Assembly (NCBI GenBank): GCA_011089965.1
Contig: JAANAU010000003.1
Location: forward strand, 62,001-126,000
Source: Magnetococcales bacterium
Lineage (GTDB): Bacteria; Pseudomonadota; Magnetococcia; Magnetococcales; Magnetaquicoccaceae
Direction of reading: 5' to 3'
Length of the DNA stretch: 64,000 nucleotides
Part shown: in pieces, positions 1 through 8,666 of the stretch
How positions within the stretch are numbered: the stretch's first letter is position 1
Layout: every line of letters begins with the position of its first letter
Notes under the pieces: generated by a model
What the model saw: only the letters and a program-made list of their open reading frames with translations
The model's database searches: none
What the model was told of the DNA's origin: nothing
Made by a program: the position numbers and the translations under genes

Positions 1-220
1 TGAGCAGTTCCAGATCTGCGCGCCGTTCCGCCATGTGGCGTTTGATATCGGCCAAGGCAATGTGCCGGACCGTTTCGAGTTGGCTGCCAAGCTGGTTGAT
101 GCGGAGTTGATCGTTTTGATAGGTGGTAATCGACCATTGAATCCAGACCGGGATCAATCCGCACAGCAGCAGCAGCGCCGTCAGTTTATGGCGCAGCCGG
201 ATATCTTGCAGTCGGATCAT
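1..220 (-). CDS. Methyl-accepting chemotaxis protein, N-terminal fragment (cut by window edge)
   Basis: The first 73 residues of a membrane chemoreceptor are visible; the rest lies beyond the window. It starts MIRLQDIRLRHKLTALLLLC, a short basic stretch followed by a membrane helix, then a periplasmic helix ending in HMAERRADLELL. The same layout occurs in the complete receptor at 39146-41176 ([20 protein letters not shown]... and [13 protein letters not shown]), so the two are paralogues. It lies 18 bases downstream of cheA on the same strand and is probably the last visible gene of the chemotaxis operon. The ligand cannot be judged from this fragment. Assignment rests on the paralogue and the context. 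Confidence 0.8.
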   Translation of the reverse strand, partial: MIRLQDIRLRHKLTALLLLCGLIPVWIQWSITTYQNDQLRINQLGSQLETVRHIALADIKRHMAERRADLELL

Positions 221-238
221 GCCGATTCCCAGGTGGTA

Positions 239-2362
239 TTATTGAACTTCCAACTCGTGCAGCTCTTCCTCCTCGACATAGCGCACCATTTTGGTGAGAT
301 CCAGGATCAAAGCCACGCCACCATTTCCCAGGATGGTGGCACCCGAGAACTCTTCAGAGTGCTGGAAATTTTTGCCCAAGGTTTTGATCACGGTCTGGTG
401 CTGTCCGACCACCTTGTCGACCACGAAACCGATCCGTTTCTCATCGACTTCGGAGATGACGATCTGTTCGATCTCCGGAGCATTCCCTTCGATCTCAAAG
501 CGGTCGCGGATGCGGATGTAGGGGATGATATCGCCGCGCACGTTGATGACATGGCGTCCATGGGCTTTTTTCACATCGTCGCGGGAGAGTTCCACGCACT
601 CTTCGACGGCGGCCAAGGGCAGGACGAAATATTCGTTTTCGACCATGACCAGCAATCCTTCGATGATTGCCAGGGTCAACGGCAGTTTGAGGGTGATGGT
701 GGTCCCTTTGCCCAGGGTGCTGTTGACATCGATGGAGCCGCGCAGCCCTTCGATGGAGCGGCGTACCACGTCCATGCCCACGCCCCGGCCCGAGACATTG
801 GTAATTTTGGCTGCTGTGGAGAAGCCGGCGGCAAAGATGAGTTGGAAGGCCTCTTTTTCCGACAGTTCATCATCAGCGGAGATGAGTCCTTTTTCGATCC
901 CTTTGGCGCGCAATTTGTTGGCATCCAGTCCGGCACCATCGTCTTCCACACGGATCAGCACATTGGCACCCGAGTGAATGGCGGCCAGGGTGATTTTGCC
1001 GACCGGATTCTTGCCCCGTGCCCGTCGTACATCCGGGCCTTCGACCCCGTGATCGATGCTGTTGCGAATGATATGGACCAATGGATCGTTGAGCTGGTCG
1101 ATGACGGTTTTGTCCAGTTCAGTCTCTCCGCCTGAAGTGATCAGTTCGATCTCTTTGCCGAGTTCGGTGGAGAGGTCGCGGACCAGGCGTTTGAATTTGT
1201 TGAAGGTGGTATCAATCGTGAGCATGCGGATACTCATGGTATTGTCCCGCAGCTCGGCAGTGAGTCGTTCCACCTCTTCGGCGATCAATTGCAGGGTGTG
1301 GTCCCCGATAGTGCCAGCGGTTTGATTGAGGCGCGCCTGCATGGTGACCAGTTCGCCCACCAGATCGACCAGGCTGTCCAGTTTATCCGAGGGCACCCGG
1401 ACGCTGGTGGCAGTTTCGGCGGTTTTCTTTTTATCGTGTTTTTCCTGGATGACCTGTTGTTCGGTGAGAGCGGCCCGGACCTTGTCGGGTGAGACCACAC
1501 CGGCTTGCACCAGGCGATCTCCCAGGGGCATGAGTGCCCGTTCCAGTTCCGAGGCGTTCACGTCACCGCGTTCCAGGAGGATCTGTCCAAGTTTTTTGGA
1601 CTCTTCCCGATCCCGTATCACCTGGTCGCGATCCAGGAGGCGGATGTTCAGTTCGCATTCGTCTTCGACAAAGATGAAGACATCGCGGATGGCATTTTCA
1701 CCGATTTCGCTGGTCAGAAAGATCTCCCAGCCGGTATAGCAGACTTCAGGATCCAGGTCGTCGAAATCCGGGAGTTTTTCCGTATGGGCTACGATACGGC
1801 ACTCTCCGAGTTCGCGCAGTTCGTTGAGCAGCAGGAGGGGATTGGTGCCAGTGCCGAAAATGTCCTGGTTCGGGGTGAAACGAATGCGGAAAATATTGGG
1901 TTCTTTGGCGGCTGCCGTTTGGGCAGGTGCTTTGCTGCCGGTTGGGGCAGCGGGTGTGGTTGAGCCGCCTGCCGGTTTTTTGTCCGGGCTTAAGGAGCGC
2001 AAACCGGAGATGATGCGGTTGGCGTTGGCCTGATCCACGGCATCTCCGCTGGCTGCCGCATCCAGAAGGGAACGGATGTGGTCGCGGGCCGCCAGGGTGA
2101 GGTCGATGAGTTGTTTGGTGACCGGGATGGTGCCGTTGCGTGCCATGTCAAAGACCGTTTCCACCTCGTGGGTGAATTCGGCCACGGCGTCGAAACCGAA
2201 CATGGCGCCTGAGCCTTTGATGGTATGCATGGCCCTGAAGACCCGACTGATCAGATCCTGGTCCTGGGGTGAGGCTTCCAGTTCGAGCAGTGAGTCCTCC
2301 AGTTCGGAGAGGAGTTCATAGGCCTCTTCGGTAAAGGCGCTGGTATCGATTTCAACGTTCAT
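239..2362 (-). CDS. cheA: Chemotaxis histidine kinase CheA
   Basis: A cytoplasmic CheA of 707 residues that autophosphorylates in receptor arrays and passes phosphate to CheY. An N-terminal HPt domain carries the phospho-histidine at residue 46 in RAMHTIKGSGAMFGF. A Pro/Ala/Thr linker (about 130-155) leads to an accessory region (about 155-250) resembling the modulator domain seen in some CheA proteins. The dimerisation helices begin at VRVPSDKLDSLVDLVGEL, followed by the GHKL ATPase domain (HIIRNSIDHGVEGPDVRRA, then a GRGVGMDVV glycine loop) and a C-terminal CheW-like domain (LLVMVENEYFVLPLAAVEE onwards). It sits 24 bases after the cheY-like gene. No cheW, cheR or cheB is visible here; they may lie past the left edge. 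Confidence 0.96.
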   Translation of the reverse strand: MNVEIDTSAFTEEAYELLSELEDSLLELEASPQDQDLISRVFRAMHTIKGSGAMFGFDAVAEFTHEVETVFDMARNGTIPVTKQLIDLTLAARDHIRSLLDAAASGDAVDQANANRIISGLRSLSPDKKPAGGSTTPAAPTGSKAPAQTAAAKEPNIFRIRFTPNQDIFGTGTNPLLLLNELRELGECRIVAHTEKLPDFDDLDPEVCYTGWEIFLTSEIGENAIRDVFIFVEDECELNIRLLDRDQVIRDREESKKLGQILLERGDVNASELERALMPLGDRLVQAGVVSPDKVRAALTEQQVIQEKHDKKKTAETATSVRVPSDKLDSLVDLVGELVTMQARLNQTAGTIGDHTLQLIAEEVERLTAELRDNTMSIRMLTIDTTFNKFKRLVRDLSTELGKEIELITSGGETELDKTVIDQLNDPLVHIIRNSIDHGVEGPDVRRARGKNPVGKITLAAIHSGANVLIRVEDDGAGLDANKLRAKGIEKGLISADDELSEKEAFQLIFAAGFSTAAKITNVSGRGVGMDVVRRSIEGLRGSIDVNSTLGKGTTITLKLPLTLAIIEGLLVMVENEYFVLPLAAVEECVELSRDDVKKAHGRHVINVRGDIIPYIRIRDRFEIEGNAPEIEQIVISEVDEKRIGFVVDKVVGQHQTVIKTLGKNFQHSEEFSGATILGNGGVALILDLTKMVRYVEEEELHELEVQ

Positions 2363-2386
2363 GGCATGCAGTTCCCTTCAGAGGGG

Positions 2387-2752
2387 TCAGCCCAGTACCT
2401 TTTTGACGACTTCCAGGAGTTGTTCCGGCTTGAAGGGTTTGACGATCCAGCCGGTGGCTCCGGCGGTTTTCCCTTCCTGTTTGCGGGTGGCCTGTGATTC
2501 GGTCGTCAGCATGACAATTGGCGTGAATTTATAGTTGGGCAGGGCGCGCAGTGCGGTGATCAGGGCGATGCCATCCATGTTGGGCATGTTGAGATCGGTG
2601 ATGATCATATCCAGGGCACTGGCCTTGGCTTTGGCCAGACCGTCGGCACCGTCCACGGCCTCCACCACGGTGAAGCCGGCACCTTTGAGGGTCATGCCCA
2701 CCATTTGTCGTACGCTGGATGAGTCATCCACGGTCATGATCGTTTTTGCCAT
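2387..2752 (-). CDS. cheY: CheY-like single-domain response regulator
   Basis: A 121-residue receiver domain without an output domain. The acidic pair is at D9-D10 (TIMTVDDSSSVRQM), the phospho-acceptor is D53 (MIITDLNMPNMDG), the switch threonines follow in MLTTES, and the conserved lysine is K105 (WIVKPFKPEQ). The ATG at 2752 is preferred over an in-frame start seven codons upstream, because here its A is shared with the TGA stop of the STAS gene (TGATG), an arrangement typical of translational coupling. CheA follows 24 bases downstream. Its partner is therefore probably this CheA and its target the flagellar motor or the array. Whether it is the motor-binding CheY or a phosphate sink cannot be told. 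Confidence 0.93.
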   Translation of the reverse strand: MAKTIMTVDDSSSVRQMVGMTLKGAGFTVVEAVDGADGLAKAKASALDMIITDLNMPNMDGIALITALRALPNYKFTPIVMLTTESQATRKQEGKTAGATGWIVKPFKPEQLLEVVKKVLG

Positions 2753-3090
2753 CAGTTCATTACTCCCTTCCAAAGTCCACTGGTCTCTTTATCGCCTCCG
2801 CATTGTACGAAACCGGCTTGTTGCACGGCATCCCGGAGGGCTGGGGAGAGCGTGCCGGCAATTGTCAAGGTTTTTCCATTTTTCAGCAAGGTGCGATGGG
2901 CAGAGCAAAGGATTTGCAGGGTTGTCAGGTCAACCCGTTCCACTTCCGTGAGGTTCAGTTCCAACTGTTTGGATTGGTCCATGGCCTGGCTCATGGCCTC
3001 TTTGAGTTCGGCAGCGTTGCGGATGGTCAGATCTCCGTTCAGGGAGAGCACTCCAACCGAGCGTGCAGCATCCATGTTGAAATGGAACAT
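2752..3090 (-). CDS. STAS-domain protein (chemotaxis-linked anti-sigma-antagonist type)
   Basis: A 112-residue single STAS domain starting MFHFNMDAARSVG, with the family pattern of a beta strand (GVLSLNGDLTIRNAAEL), a central strand-helix (VERVDLTTLQILCSAHR) and a C-terminal helix (LRDAVQQAGF). In SpoIIAA-type proteins the phosphorylated Ser/Thr lies where DLTT is found. The ATG at 3090 has a good ribosome site (AAGGAG, seven bases upstream), so an upstream in-frame extension was rejected. It is the first gene of the STAS-cheY-cheA-MCP operon and overlaps cheY by one base. STAS proteins of this kind occur in many alphaproteobacterial chemotaxis operons; their exact role there is poorly defined. 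Confidence 0.88.
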   Translation of the reverse strand: MFHFNMDAARSVGVLSLNGDLTIRNAAELKEAMSQAMDQSKQLELNLTEVERVDLTTLQILCSAHRTLLKNGKTLTIAGTLSPALRDAVQQAGFVQCGGDKETSGLWKGVMN

Positions 3091-3116
3091 GGTTATATCT
3101 CCTTGCATAAGTCCCG

Positions 3117-3138
3117 TTAACCGGACATTTCCGGTTAA
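3117..3138. promoter_or_regulatory. Perfect inverted repeat upstream of the chemotaxis operon
   Basis: Two 9-base arms (3117-3125 and 3130-3138, TTAACCGGA and its complement) are separated by four bases. It lies 27 bases upstream of the STAS start codon and 67 bases past the thiE stop. There is no T-run after it on the minus strand, so an operator or leader hairpin is more likely than a thiE terminator. Confidence 0.35.
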
Positions 3139-3204
3139 GACGAAAATATAGCACATTCCACCGAATAGGGGAAGGAAATCCTGCCAATTGGAAAAAATTG
3201 CAAT

Positions 3205-3825
3205 TCAGTGATCCCCAAAGGGTGCCAGGAGTTCTTTGGCGGCCTGTGCCGGGTTCGGGGCGTGGAGCAATCCCCGGATCAGGGCTACACCGGAAGCACC
3301 GGCAGCATGTGCCTTCCAGACATTGTGCGGATCGATTCCTCCCAGAGCCAGGACCGGGCCGGGTATTTGCGCGCGCATGGCAGCAAAACGGTTGACCCCC
3401 AATGGCATGGCGTCCGGATGGGATGCAGTGGCAAAAAGTGGTGAAAGTGTAACATAATCTCCGCCATCGAGCAAGTGTTTGCAAGCATGAGCGGGTGCAT
3501 GGCAGGAGCGGCCCAGCACTTTGGCTGGTCCGAGCCGTTGGCGTGCCTGGTTTGTGGACAGGCCGGTCTCAGGCAGATGCAGGCCGTCGGCATTGACGTG
3601 GATGGCCACATCCAGACGGTTGTGGATGAGCAGGCGTCCGCCAGCGCGGTGCAGGATGGGGATCAAGATGTGCGCCTGTGCGCACAGAGTCTCCTCAGAG
3701 GCTGTTTTATCCCGCAACAACAGATCGAATGGGGCACCGGTCAAAGCGATGTTGACCAGATCGACCAGATTGGCAGGCAGGGGGGAGTCGGTGATCAGCA
3801 GCAGGCGTGGATGGGAAAGAGGCAT
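3205..3825 (-). CDS. thiE: Thiamine phosphate synthase / TenI-like protein
   Basis: A 206-residue TIM-barrel protein of the ThiE/TenI family. ThiE joins hydroxymethylpyrimidine diphosphate to thiazole phosphate to give thiamine phosphate; TenI-type relatives aromatise the thiazole. Visible motifs are LLLITDSPLP, GRLLIHNRLDVA, DGLHLPE, GRSCHAPAHA, DYVTLSPLFATASHP and the phosphate-binding LALGGIDPHN with GASGVALIRGLL. The first catalytic region reads LLLRDKTASEETL, matching the LReK region of the family. Length fits. Starts are ambiguous: the ATG at 3825 is preferred because an in-frame GTG at 3855 falls inside the hairpin behind the TorF gene. No other thi gene and no TPP riboswitch is seen nearby, so ThiE versus TenI is not settled. 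Confidence 0.85.
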   Translation of the reverse strand: MPLSHPRLLLITDSPLPANLVDLVNIALTGAPFDLLLRDKTASEETLCAQAHILIPILHRAGGRLLIHNRLDVAIHVNADGLHLPETGLSTNQARQRLGPAKVLGRSCHAPAHACKHLLDGGDYVTLSPLFATASHPDAMPLGVNRFAAMRAQIPGPVLALGGIDPHNVWKAHAAGASGVALIRGLLHAPNPAQAAKELLAPFGDH

Positions 3826-3845
3826 GTGGGATTTATGAGGGGTCA

Positions 3846-3883
3846 GGCGAGACACGCCGTTGAGGCCGATGGCGTGTCTCGCC
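3846..3883 (-). terminator. Hairpin terminator candidate after the TorF-type porin gene
   Basis: Arms 3846-3858 and 3871-3883 form a perfect 13-bp GC-rich stem with a 12-base loop, nine bases past the stop of the porin gene. No T-tract follows on the minus strand, so it may be a Rho-assisted or mRNA-stabilising hairpin. It separates the glnK-amtB-porin genes from thiE. Confidence 0.55.
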
Positions 3884-3891
3884 GGGTGGAA

Positions 3892-4626
3892 TCAGAAGTT
3901 CTTGGTCACTTTGAGGGCCAGTTGATCTTTGGCATTGTTGCCCAAGGCTTTGCGACCGTCTTCGTTGTTGCCGTAGAACGAGAGATCGGTGACAAAGCCA
4001 AGGATCTCTTTGGAAAGGCCGACGCTGTAGTCGGTGTAGCCGTCACGCATGCCGATGGCATCGAAATGATCGCCGTTACTGTGGCCGACGTGGGCAGCCG
4101 CCGTGACTTCATAGGGCAGATCATAGGTCAAGGCCCCTTCGGCATAATAGGCCGAATTGTCCGGGATCGAGCCGCCAAAATCCGGTGAATAGGAGTATTT
4201 GGCGCTCATGCCCAGGGCTTGATACTTGTACCCCAGACCAACATAGAACTCGTTGTAGTTGTACTCCAGACCGCTGGATGTGCCAGGGTAGTTGTAGTGG
4301 ATGAGTCCCAGATCGATCTTGACCTTGTTGGCGAATTCACGGGCATAGCCGCCAGCCAGATCGATTTCCACAGGTCCCACGTTTGCATCGTTGAAGTCTA
4401 TGGAAAAGGCGGTGGCGCTGACATAAAGACCGGTATCATGATTGATGGTGATGCCGCCTTGTACCGACGGATCCCGGTCCGAATTGGAGAGTCCGCGCGA
4501 CACATAATCCGTGGTCAGGGTCATGGAGCCGCCGATGTCGAATTCACCGTATTTGGTTCCTGCCATGGCCGGTGTGGCGGTCATGCCGGCCAGAAGGAAC
4601 AGGATGGTTTTGGTGGTGGTGCGCAT
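3892..4626 (-). CDS. TorF-family putative porin (Gcw_chp)
   Basis: A 244-residue outer-membrane protein with a clear signal peptide (MRTTTKTILFLLAGMTATPA, cleavage near AMAG). The mature part begins GEFDIGGSMTLTTDYVSRGL, the hallmark of the Gcw_chp/TIGR02001 family, then alternating beta strands rich in Tyr, Gly and Ser ending in ALKVTKNF with the C-terminal Phe expected of a barrel. It lies 24 bases downstream of amtB, and the amtB-glnK neighbourhood suggests nitrogen-regulated expression and uptake of a small nitrogenous solute. That is inferred from context; the family's substrate is not known. Confidence 0.85.
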   Translation of the reverse strand: MRTTTKTILFLLAGMTATPAMAGTKYGEFDIGGSMTLTTDYVSRGLSNSDRDPSVQGGITINHDTGLYVSATAFSIDFNDANVGPVEIDLAGGYAREFANKVKIDLGLIHYNYPGTSSGLEYNYNEFYVGLGYKYQALGMSAKYSYSPDFGGSIPDNSAYYAEGALTYDLPYEVTAAAHVGHSNGDHFDAIGMRDGYTDYSVGLSKEILGFVTDLSFYGNNEDGRKALGNNAKDQLALKVTKNF

Positions 4627-4650
4627 GGTTTGTTTTTCCTTTCCGAAACA

Positions 4651-5967
4651 TTAATAATTGTATCCCCGTTCGCCGTGCAAGGCGATGTCCAGCCCGGTAC
4701 TTTCCGACTCTTCGTCCACCCGCAGACCCACCACACCATCGATGAGTTTCAGTAAGACATAAGAGAGAAGTGCGCAATAGATTCCGGTTGTCACCACACT
4801 GATCCCTTGCACCCCCAGTTGTCCGGCCATGTCCAGCTCTTTAGCAAAACCGATGCCACCTAATGCGGGTGAAGCAAAGACTCCGGTCAGCATGGCACCG
4901 ACGATCCCGCCGATCCCATGCACGCCAAAGGCATCCAGCGAGTCGTCATAACCCATTTTGCGCTTCAGTGTGGTGGCGCCAAAGAAGCAGACGATTCCAG
5001 AGATTCCGCCCACAGCCAAGGCACCCATCGGACCAACGAATCCTGATGCCGGGGTGATGGCCACCAGTCCTGCGACTGCTCCGGTGGTCAGACCCAGGGC
5101 GCTGGGTTTGCCATGGGACATCCATTCCATGAACATCCAGGAGAGGGCTGCCATGGCCGTGGCCAGTTGCGTCACCACCATGGCCATGCCTGCTGCGCCA
5201 TTGGCGGCAGCGGCGCTGCCAGCGTTGAATCCGAACCATCCCACCCACAACATTCCGGCACCCGTGACCGTCAACGGCAGACTGTGCGGAGGCATGGCCA
5301 CATGCGGAAATCCCTTGCGTTTGCCCAGAACCAGGGCAGTGACCAGACCGGCAATTCCGGCGTTGACATGCACCACCGTACCACCGGCATAGTCCAGAAT
5401 GCCCATGTTCATCATCCAGCCGCCACCCCACACCCAGTGACAGATCGGAAAATAGACCAGAGTCACCCATCCGGCCATGAACAGCAGCATGGCGGAAAAC
5501 TTCATCCGTTCGGCAAACGCGCCAACGATCAAAGCCGGGGTGATGATGGCAAAGGTCAATTGAAAGGTGAGAAAGACCGTTTCCGGAATGGTGCCGTTCA
5601 GAGAGTCGGGCTTGATCCCGGCCAGAAAGGCTTTGCTTAATCCACCAACCCAGGCATTGAGTGCCCCACCATCGGTGAAGGCCATGGAGTAGCCGTACAG
5701 ACTCCAGAGCACACTGACCATGGCAGTGATGGCAAAGCATTGCGTGAATACGGACAGAATGTTCTTGGTGCGCACCATGCCACCATAAAACAGGGCCAGA
5801 CCCGGCAGGGTCATGAAGAGTACCAAAGCGGTTGAGGTGAGCATCCAGGCCGTGTCGCCGGAACTGAGGGTGGGAACAGGTGCTGCCTCTTCTGCCAGAA
5901 CAGCCGCAGGCATCAGCAGCGTGGTCAGGGTCAAGGCATTCGGTACGGAAGGGATCAAACGTCGCAT
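4651..5967 (-). CDS. amtB: Ammonium transporter AmtB
   Basis: A 438-residue inner-membrane ammonium channel of the Amt/MEP/Rh family. The N-terminus looks like a cleaved signal (MRRLIPSVPNALTLTTLLMP... to AVLAEEA), as in other AmtB proteins, and about eleven membrane segments follow. Family signatures include GLALFYGGMVRTKN, DYAGGTVVHVNAGIAGLVTA (first pore histidine) and DAFGVHGIGGIVGAMLTG (second pore histidine). The ATG at 5967 has an AAAGGAGC ribosome site; an in-frame start nine codons upstream lacks one. It lies 29 bases after glnK, the usual operon, in which GlnK docks on AmtB when nitrogen is plentiful. Transcription probably starts at the sigma-54 promoter upstream of glnK. Confidence 0.97.
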   Translation of the reverse strand: MRRLIPSVPNALTLTTLLMPAAVLAEEAAPVPTLSSGDTAWMLTSTALVLFMTLPGLALFYGGMVRTKNILSVFTQCFAITAMVSVLWSLYGYSMAFTDGGALNAWVGGLSKAFLAGIKPDSLNGTIPETVFLTFQLTFAIITPALIVGAFAERMKFSAMLLFMAGWVTLVYFPICHWVWGGGWMMNMGILDYAGGTVVHVNAGIAGLVTALVLGKRKGFPHVAMPPHSLPLTVTGAGMLWVGWFGFNAGSAAAANGAAGMAMVVTQLATAMAALSWMFMEWMSHGKPSALGLTTGAVAGLVAITPASGFVGPMGALAVGGISGIVCFFGATTLKRKMGYDDSLDAFGVHGIGGIVGAMLTGVFASPALGGIGFAKELDMAGQLGVQGISVVTTGIYCALLSYVLLKLIDGVVGLRVDEESESTGLDIALHGERGYNY

Positions 5968-5996
5968 GGTATTGCTCCTTTCATGATACAACATCG

Positions 5997-6674
<678 letters not shown>

Positions 6675-7631
6675 ATGACACAACGCCACCTGATCACCTT
6701 TGACTGGGCATTGAAACGGCTGTTGCGCAGCAAGGCCAACTTTGACGTGCTGGAAGGGTTGTTGAGCGAGTTGCTCATGACCGATGTGCAGATCCTCGAA
6801 ATCCTGGAGAGCGAAAGCAATCCGGATCATGCCCTGGATAAATACAATCGCGTGGATCTGAAGGTCAAAAACAGCCAGGGCGAACTGATCCTGATCGAGT
6901 TGCAATATGAACGGGAGCATGACTATCTCCAGCGTCTGGTCTATGCCTCCTCCAAGGCCATTACTGAACATTTACATAAGGGGGATGCTTACTCGAAAAT
7001 CCCTAAAATAATTTCAATCAGCATTCTGTACTTCGATCTTGGACAGGGTGAAGATTATGTTTATCATGGTACAACTTCGTTTCGTGGGATGCATCTCCAT
7101 GATGAATTGCAACTCAACGAAGGGCAGAAGAGTCTGTTCCAGCGTCAAACCGTCCAGGAGATCTTTCCGGAGTTCTATTTGCTCAAGGTCAACCGGTTTG
7201 ATGAAGTGGCCCGCACCAGCCTGGATGAGTGGATCTATTTTCTCAAGACCGGCGAAATCCGGGAGGAGTTTTCGGCACGAGGTTTGAACAAAGCCAAAGA
7301 GCTGTTTGATATCCTGAATCTGCCACCAGCCGAACGGCAGGCATACGAACGGTATCAGGAAGATCTGCACTTCCAGGCCAGCATGGTGGAGTCCACCTAT
7401 GGTGCCGGGTTGATCGAGGGAAAGAGAGCGGGAGAACAGATCGGCTTGCAGAAAGGGGAGCAGATCGGCCAGATCAATCTTTTGACCCGTCTGCTTCAGC
7501 GCCGTTTTGGATCCTTGCCGGATTGGGTTCAGGACAACCTTTCCAAGGCCGATTCCAGATCTTTGGAGCAGTGGAGCCTGCAATTTGTGGATGCCAGCTC
7601 TCTGGAGGAGATCTTTGTCAGGTCGGGGTAA
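6675..7631 (+). CDS. PD-(D/E)XK (Rpn-like) nuclease with DUF4351 C-terminal tail (nuclease A)
   Basis: A 318-residue protein. The N-terminal 200 residues belong to the Rpn/PDDEXK transposase-derived nuclease group: MTQRHLITFDWALKRLLRSK, then the active-site strand pair NRVDLKVKN and ELILIELQYE (D ... E-x-Q). A helical section follows, then the DUF4351 tail [18 protein letters not shown]... SLEQWSLQFVDASSLEEIF. The ATG at 6675 has a GGGAG site; the frame is open further upstream but without support. Relatives are RecA-independent recombination-promoting nucleases, or are annotated as transposases. The same tail is on two other nuclease-like proteins in this window (51631-52581 and 59908-60903). 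No flanking repeat was found around this copy. Confidence 0.85.
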   Translation: MTQRHLITFDWALKRLLRSKANFDVLEGLLSELLMTDVQILEILESESNPDHALDKYNRVDLKVKNSQGELILIELQYEREHDYLQRLVYASSKAITEHLHKGDAYSKIPKIISISILYFDLGQGEDYVYHGTTSFRGMHLHDELQLNEGQKSLFQRQTVQEIFPEFYLLKVNRFDEVARTSLDEWIYFLKTGEIREEFSARGLNKAKELFDILNLPPAERQAYERYQEDLHFQASMVESTYGAGLIEGKRAGEQIGLQKGEQIGQINLLTRLLQRRFGSLPDWVQDNLSKADSRSLEQWSLQFVDASSLEEIFVRSG

Positions 7632-7735
7632 GCACACACCGGGTTGTGGGTTTTTGCCTTCTCTCGCACGCAGGGCTGGATTATGATGACCGCTGTCCAT
7701 TGAGAAAAATCTGAACCGTTGGAGGGGAATTGCCC

Positions 7736-8176
7736 ATGCGTACTGAGTTTCATTCCATACTGCTGGCCAAAATGAAGGATGTGGGCGAACCCCGCTTCAA
7801 TCTGGCCCATGAGCGTCTGTTCAATATCATCATCGATGCCGATGAGATTCTGGGAGCAGCGACCTCTGGAGAGCGCCAACTCACCTCCGAAGAGTGGAGT
7901 TCCTTGTCCACTGTCTGTGATGAACTGGTCCGCTATACCAAGATCCATTTCATGGAGGAGGAGGAGTTTCTGATTTCTCGTGGTTATCCCGACAGCGAAC
8001 GCCACCGGGTGATTCATCAAAACCTGATCGAAGCCCTGAATAGTTTTCAGAAAAAGGTGACCCAATGCGATGAGATGAATCTGAAAGAGATGCGGCGTTG
8101 GTTGCTGGAGTGGTTGTTGAATCACATCAACCATGAAGATTATGCCTATGCAGCGTACTTCAGCACCAAGGAGTAG
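7736..8176 (+). CDS. Bacteriohemerythrin (di-iron O2-binding protein)
   Basis: A 146-residue single-domain hemerythrin. The iron ligands are visible in order: His in FNLAHERLFN, the HxxxE pair in KIHFMEEEEF, two His in HRVIHQNLIEAL, and the closing HxxxxD in NHINHEDYAYAAYF. Such proteins bind oxygen reversibly at a di-iron centre and are common in microaerophiles and magnetotactic bacteria, where they buffer, sense or deliver O2. The ATG at 7736 has a strong GGAGGGG site eight bases upstream and was preferred over an in-frame TTG at 7730. The PilZ gene starts 29 bases later on the same strand, so the pair may be co-transcribed and linked to aerotaxis or c-di-GMP signalling; that is inference. 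Confidence 0.93.
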   Translation: MRTEFHSILLAKMKDVGEPRFNLAHERLFNIIIDADEILGAATSGERQLTSEEWSSLSTVCDELVRYTKIHFMEEEEFLISRGYPDSERHRVIHQNLIEALNSFQKKVTQCDEMNLKEMRRWLLEWLLNHINHEDYAYAAYFSTKE

Positions 8177-8205
8177 CGGCCAGTGTTCATTCAGGATTGA
8201 ACCCG

Positions 8206-8658
8206 GTGGTGGCAACAACCAGACCGCGTCAGGCCGTGCGCCTGAAAGATCTGGAAGCGGCAGGCGTGCTGCTCAACGTGCAATGGTCGCGGGGGATCCA
8301 TTTTGATGTTATTCCCATGGATATCAGCACCGGAGGGTGTGCCTTTCTGATTCCAGATCCGTTCGAGCCGGTCACGGTGGGTTCCCGGCTCGAACTGACG
8401 TTGCATTGGTGTGTGGATCGACGGATCTCTTTGGAAGGGATCCTGTTGCGGGTGGAGAAGGGCAAAGAGGGCTGGTCAGGTCATGTGCGCTTTTCCAGTC
8501 CTAACCCCCAGAGCATGCGTGTCGTGAGCGATCTGGTCATTGCCCTCGAACGTCGCATGTTGCAGCAGCGTAGTGGTTGGGAAGCAACCGGTACAGAGGG
8601 TTCCCGCACGCAGCAGCCTCGTCGTTCCTTGACCTCTCGTTGTCGCGTCTGTCCGTAA
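8206..8658 (+). CDS. PilZ-domain protein (putative c-di-GMP receptor)
   Basis: A protein of about 150 residues with a PilZ-like beta barrel: DVIPMDISTGGCAFLIP carries the (D/N)xSxxG motif, followed by LELTLHW, EGILLRVEKGKEGW and GHVRFSSPN strands. The upstream RxxxR motif needed for tight c-di-GMP binding is not canonical (RPRQAVRLKDLE), so binding is uncertain. The C-terminal 35 residues are basic and probably disordered. Starts at 8197 (TTG), 8206 or 8209 (GTG) are all possible; 8206 gives the best spacing to AGGA. Confidence 0.75.
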   Translation: MVATTRPRQAVRLKDLEAAGVLLNVQWSRGIHFDVIPMDISTGGCAFLIPDPFEPVTVGSRLELTLHWCVDRRISLEGILLRVEKGKEGWSGHVRFSSPNPQSMRVVSDLVIALERRMLQQRSGWEATGTEGSRTQQPRRSLTSRCRVCP

Positions 8659-8666
8659 CGATGGGA

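Noticed and set aside
35-1135. Open frame of 366 codons on the plus strand opposite cheA
   Set aside because: It is the complement of a strongly supported cheA gene and has no recognisable domain.
3826-3891. TPP riboswitch in front of the thiE-like gene
   Set aside because: The space before the gene is only 66 bases and is filled by the hairpin; none of the conserved riboswitch core is present.
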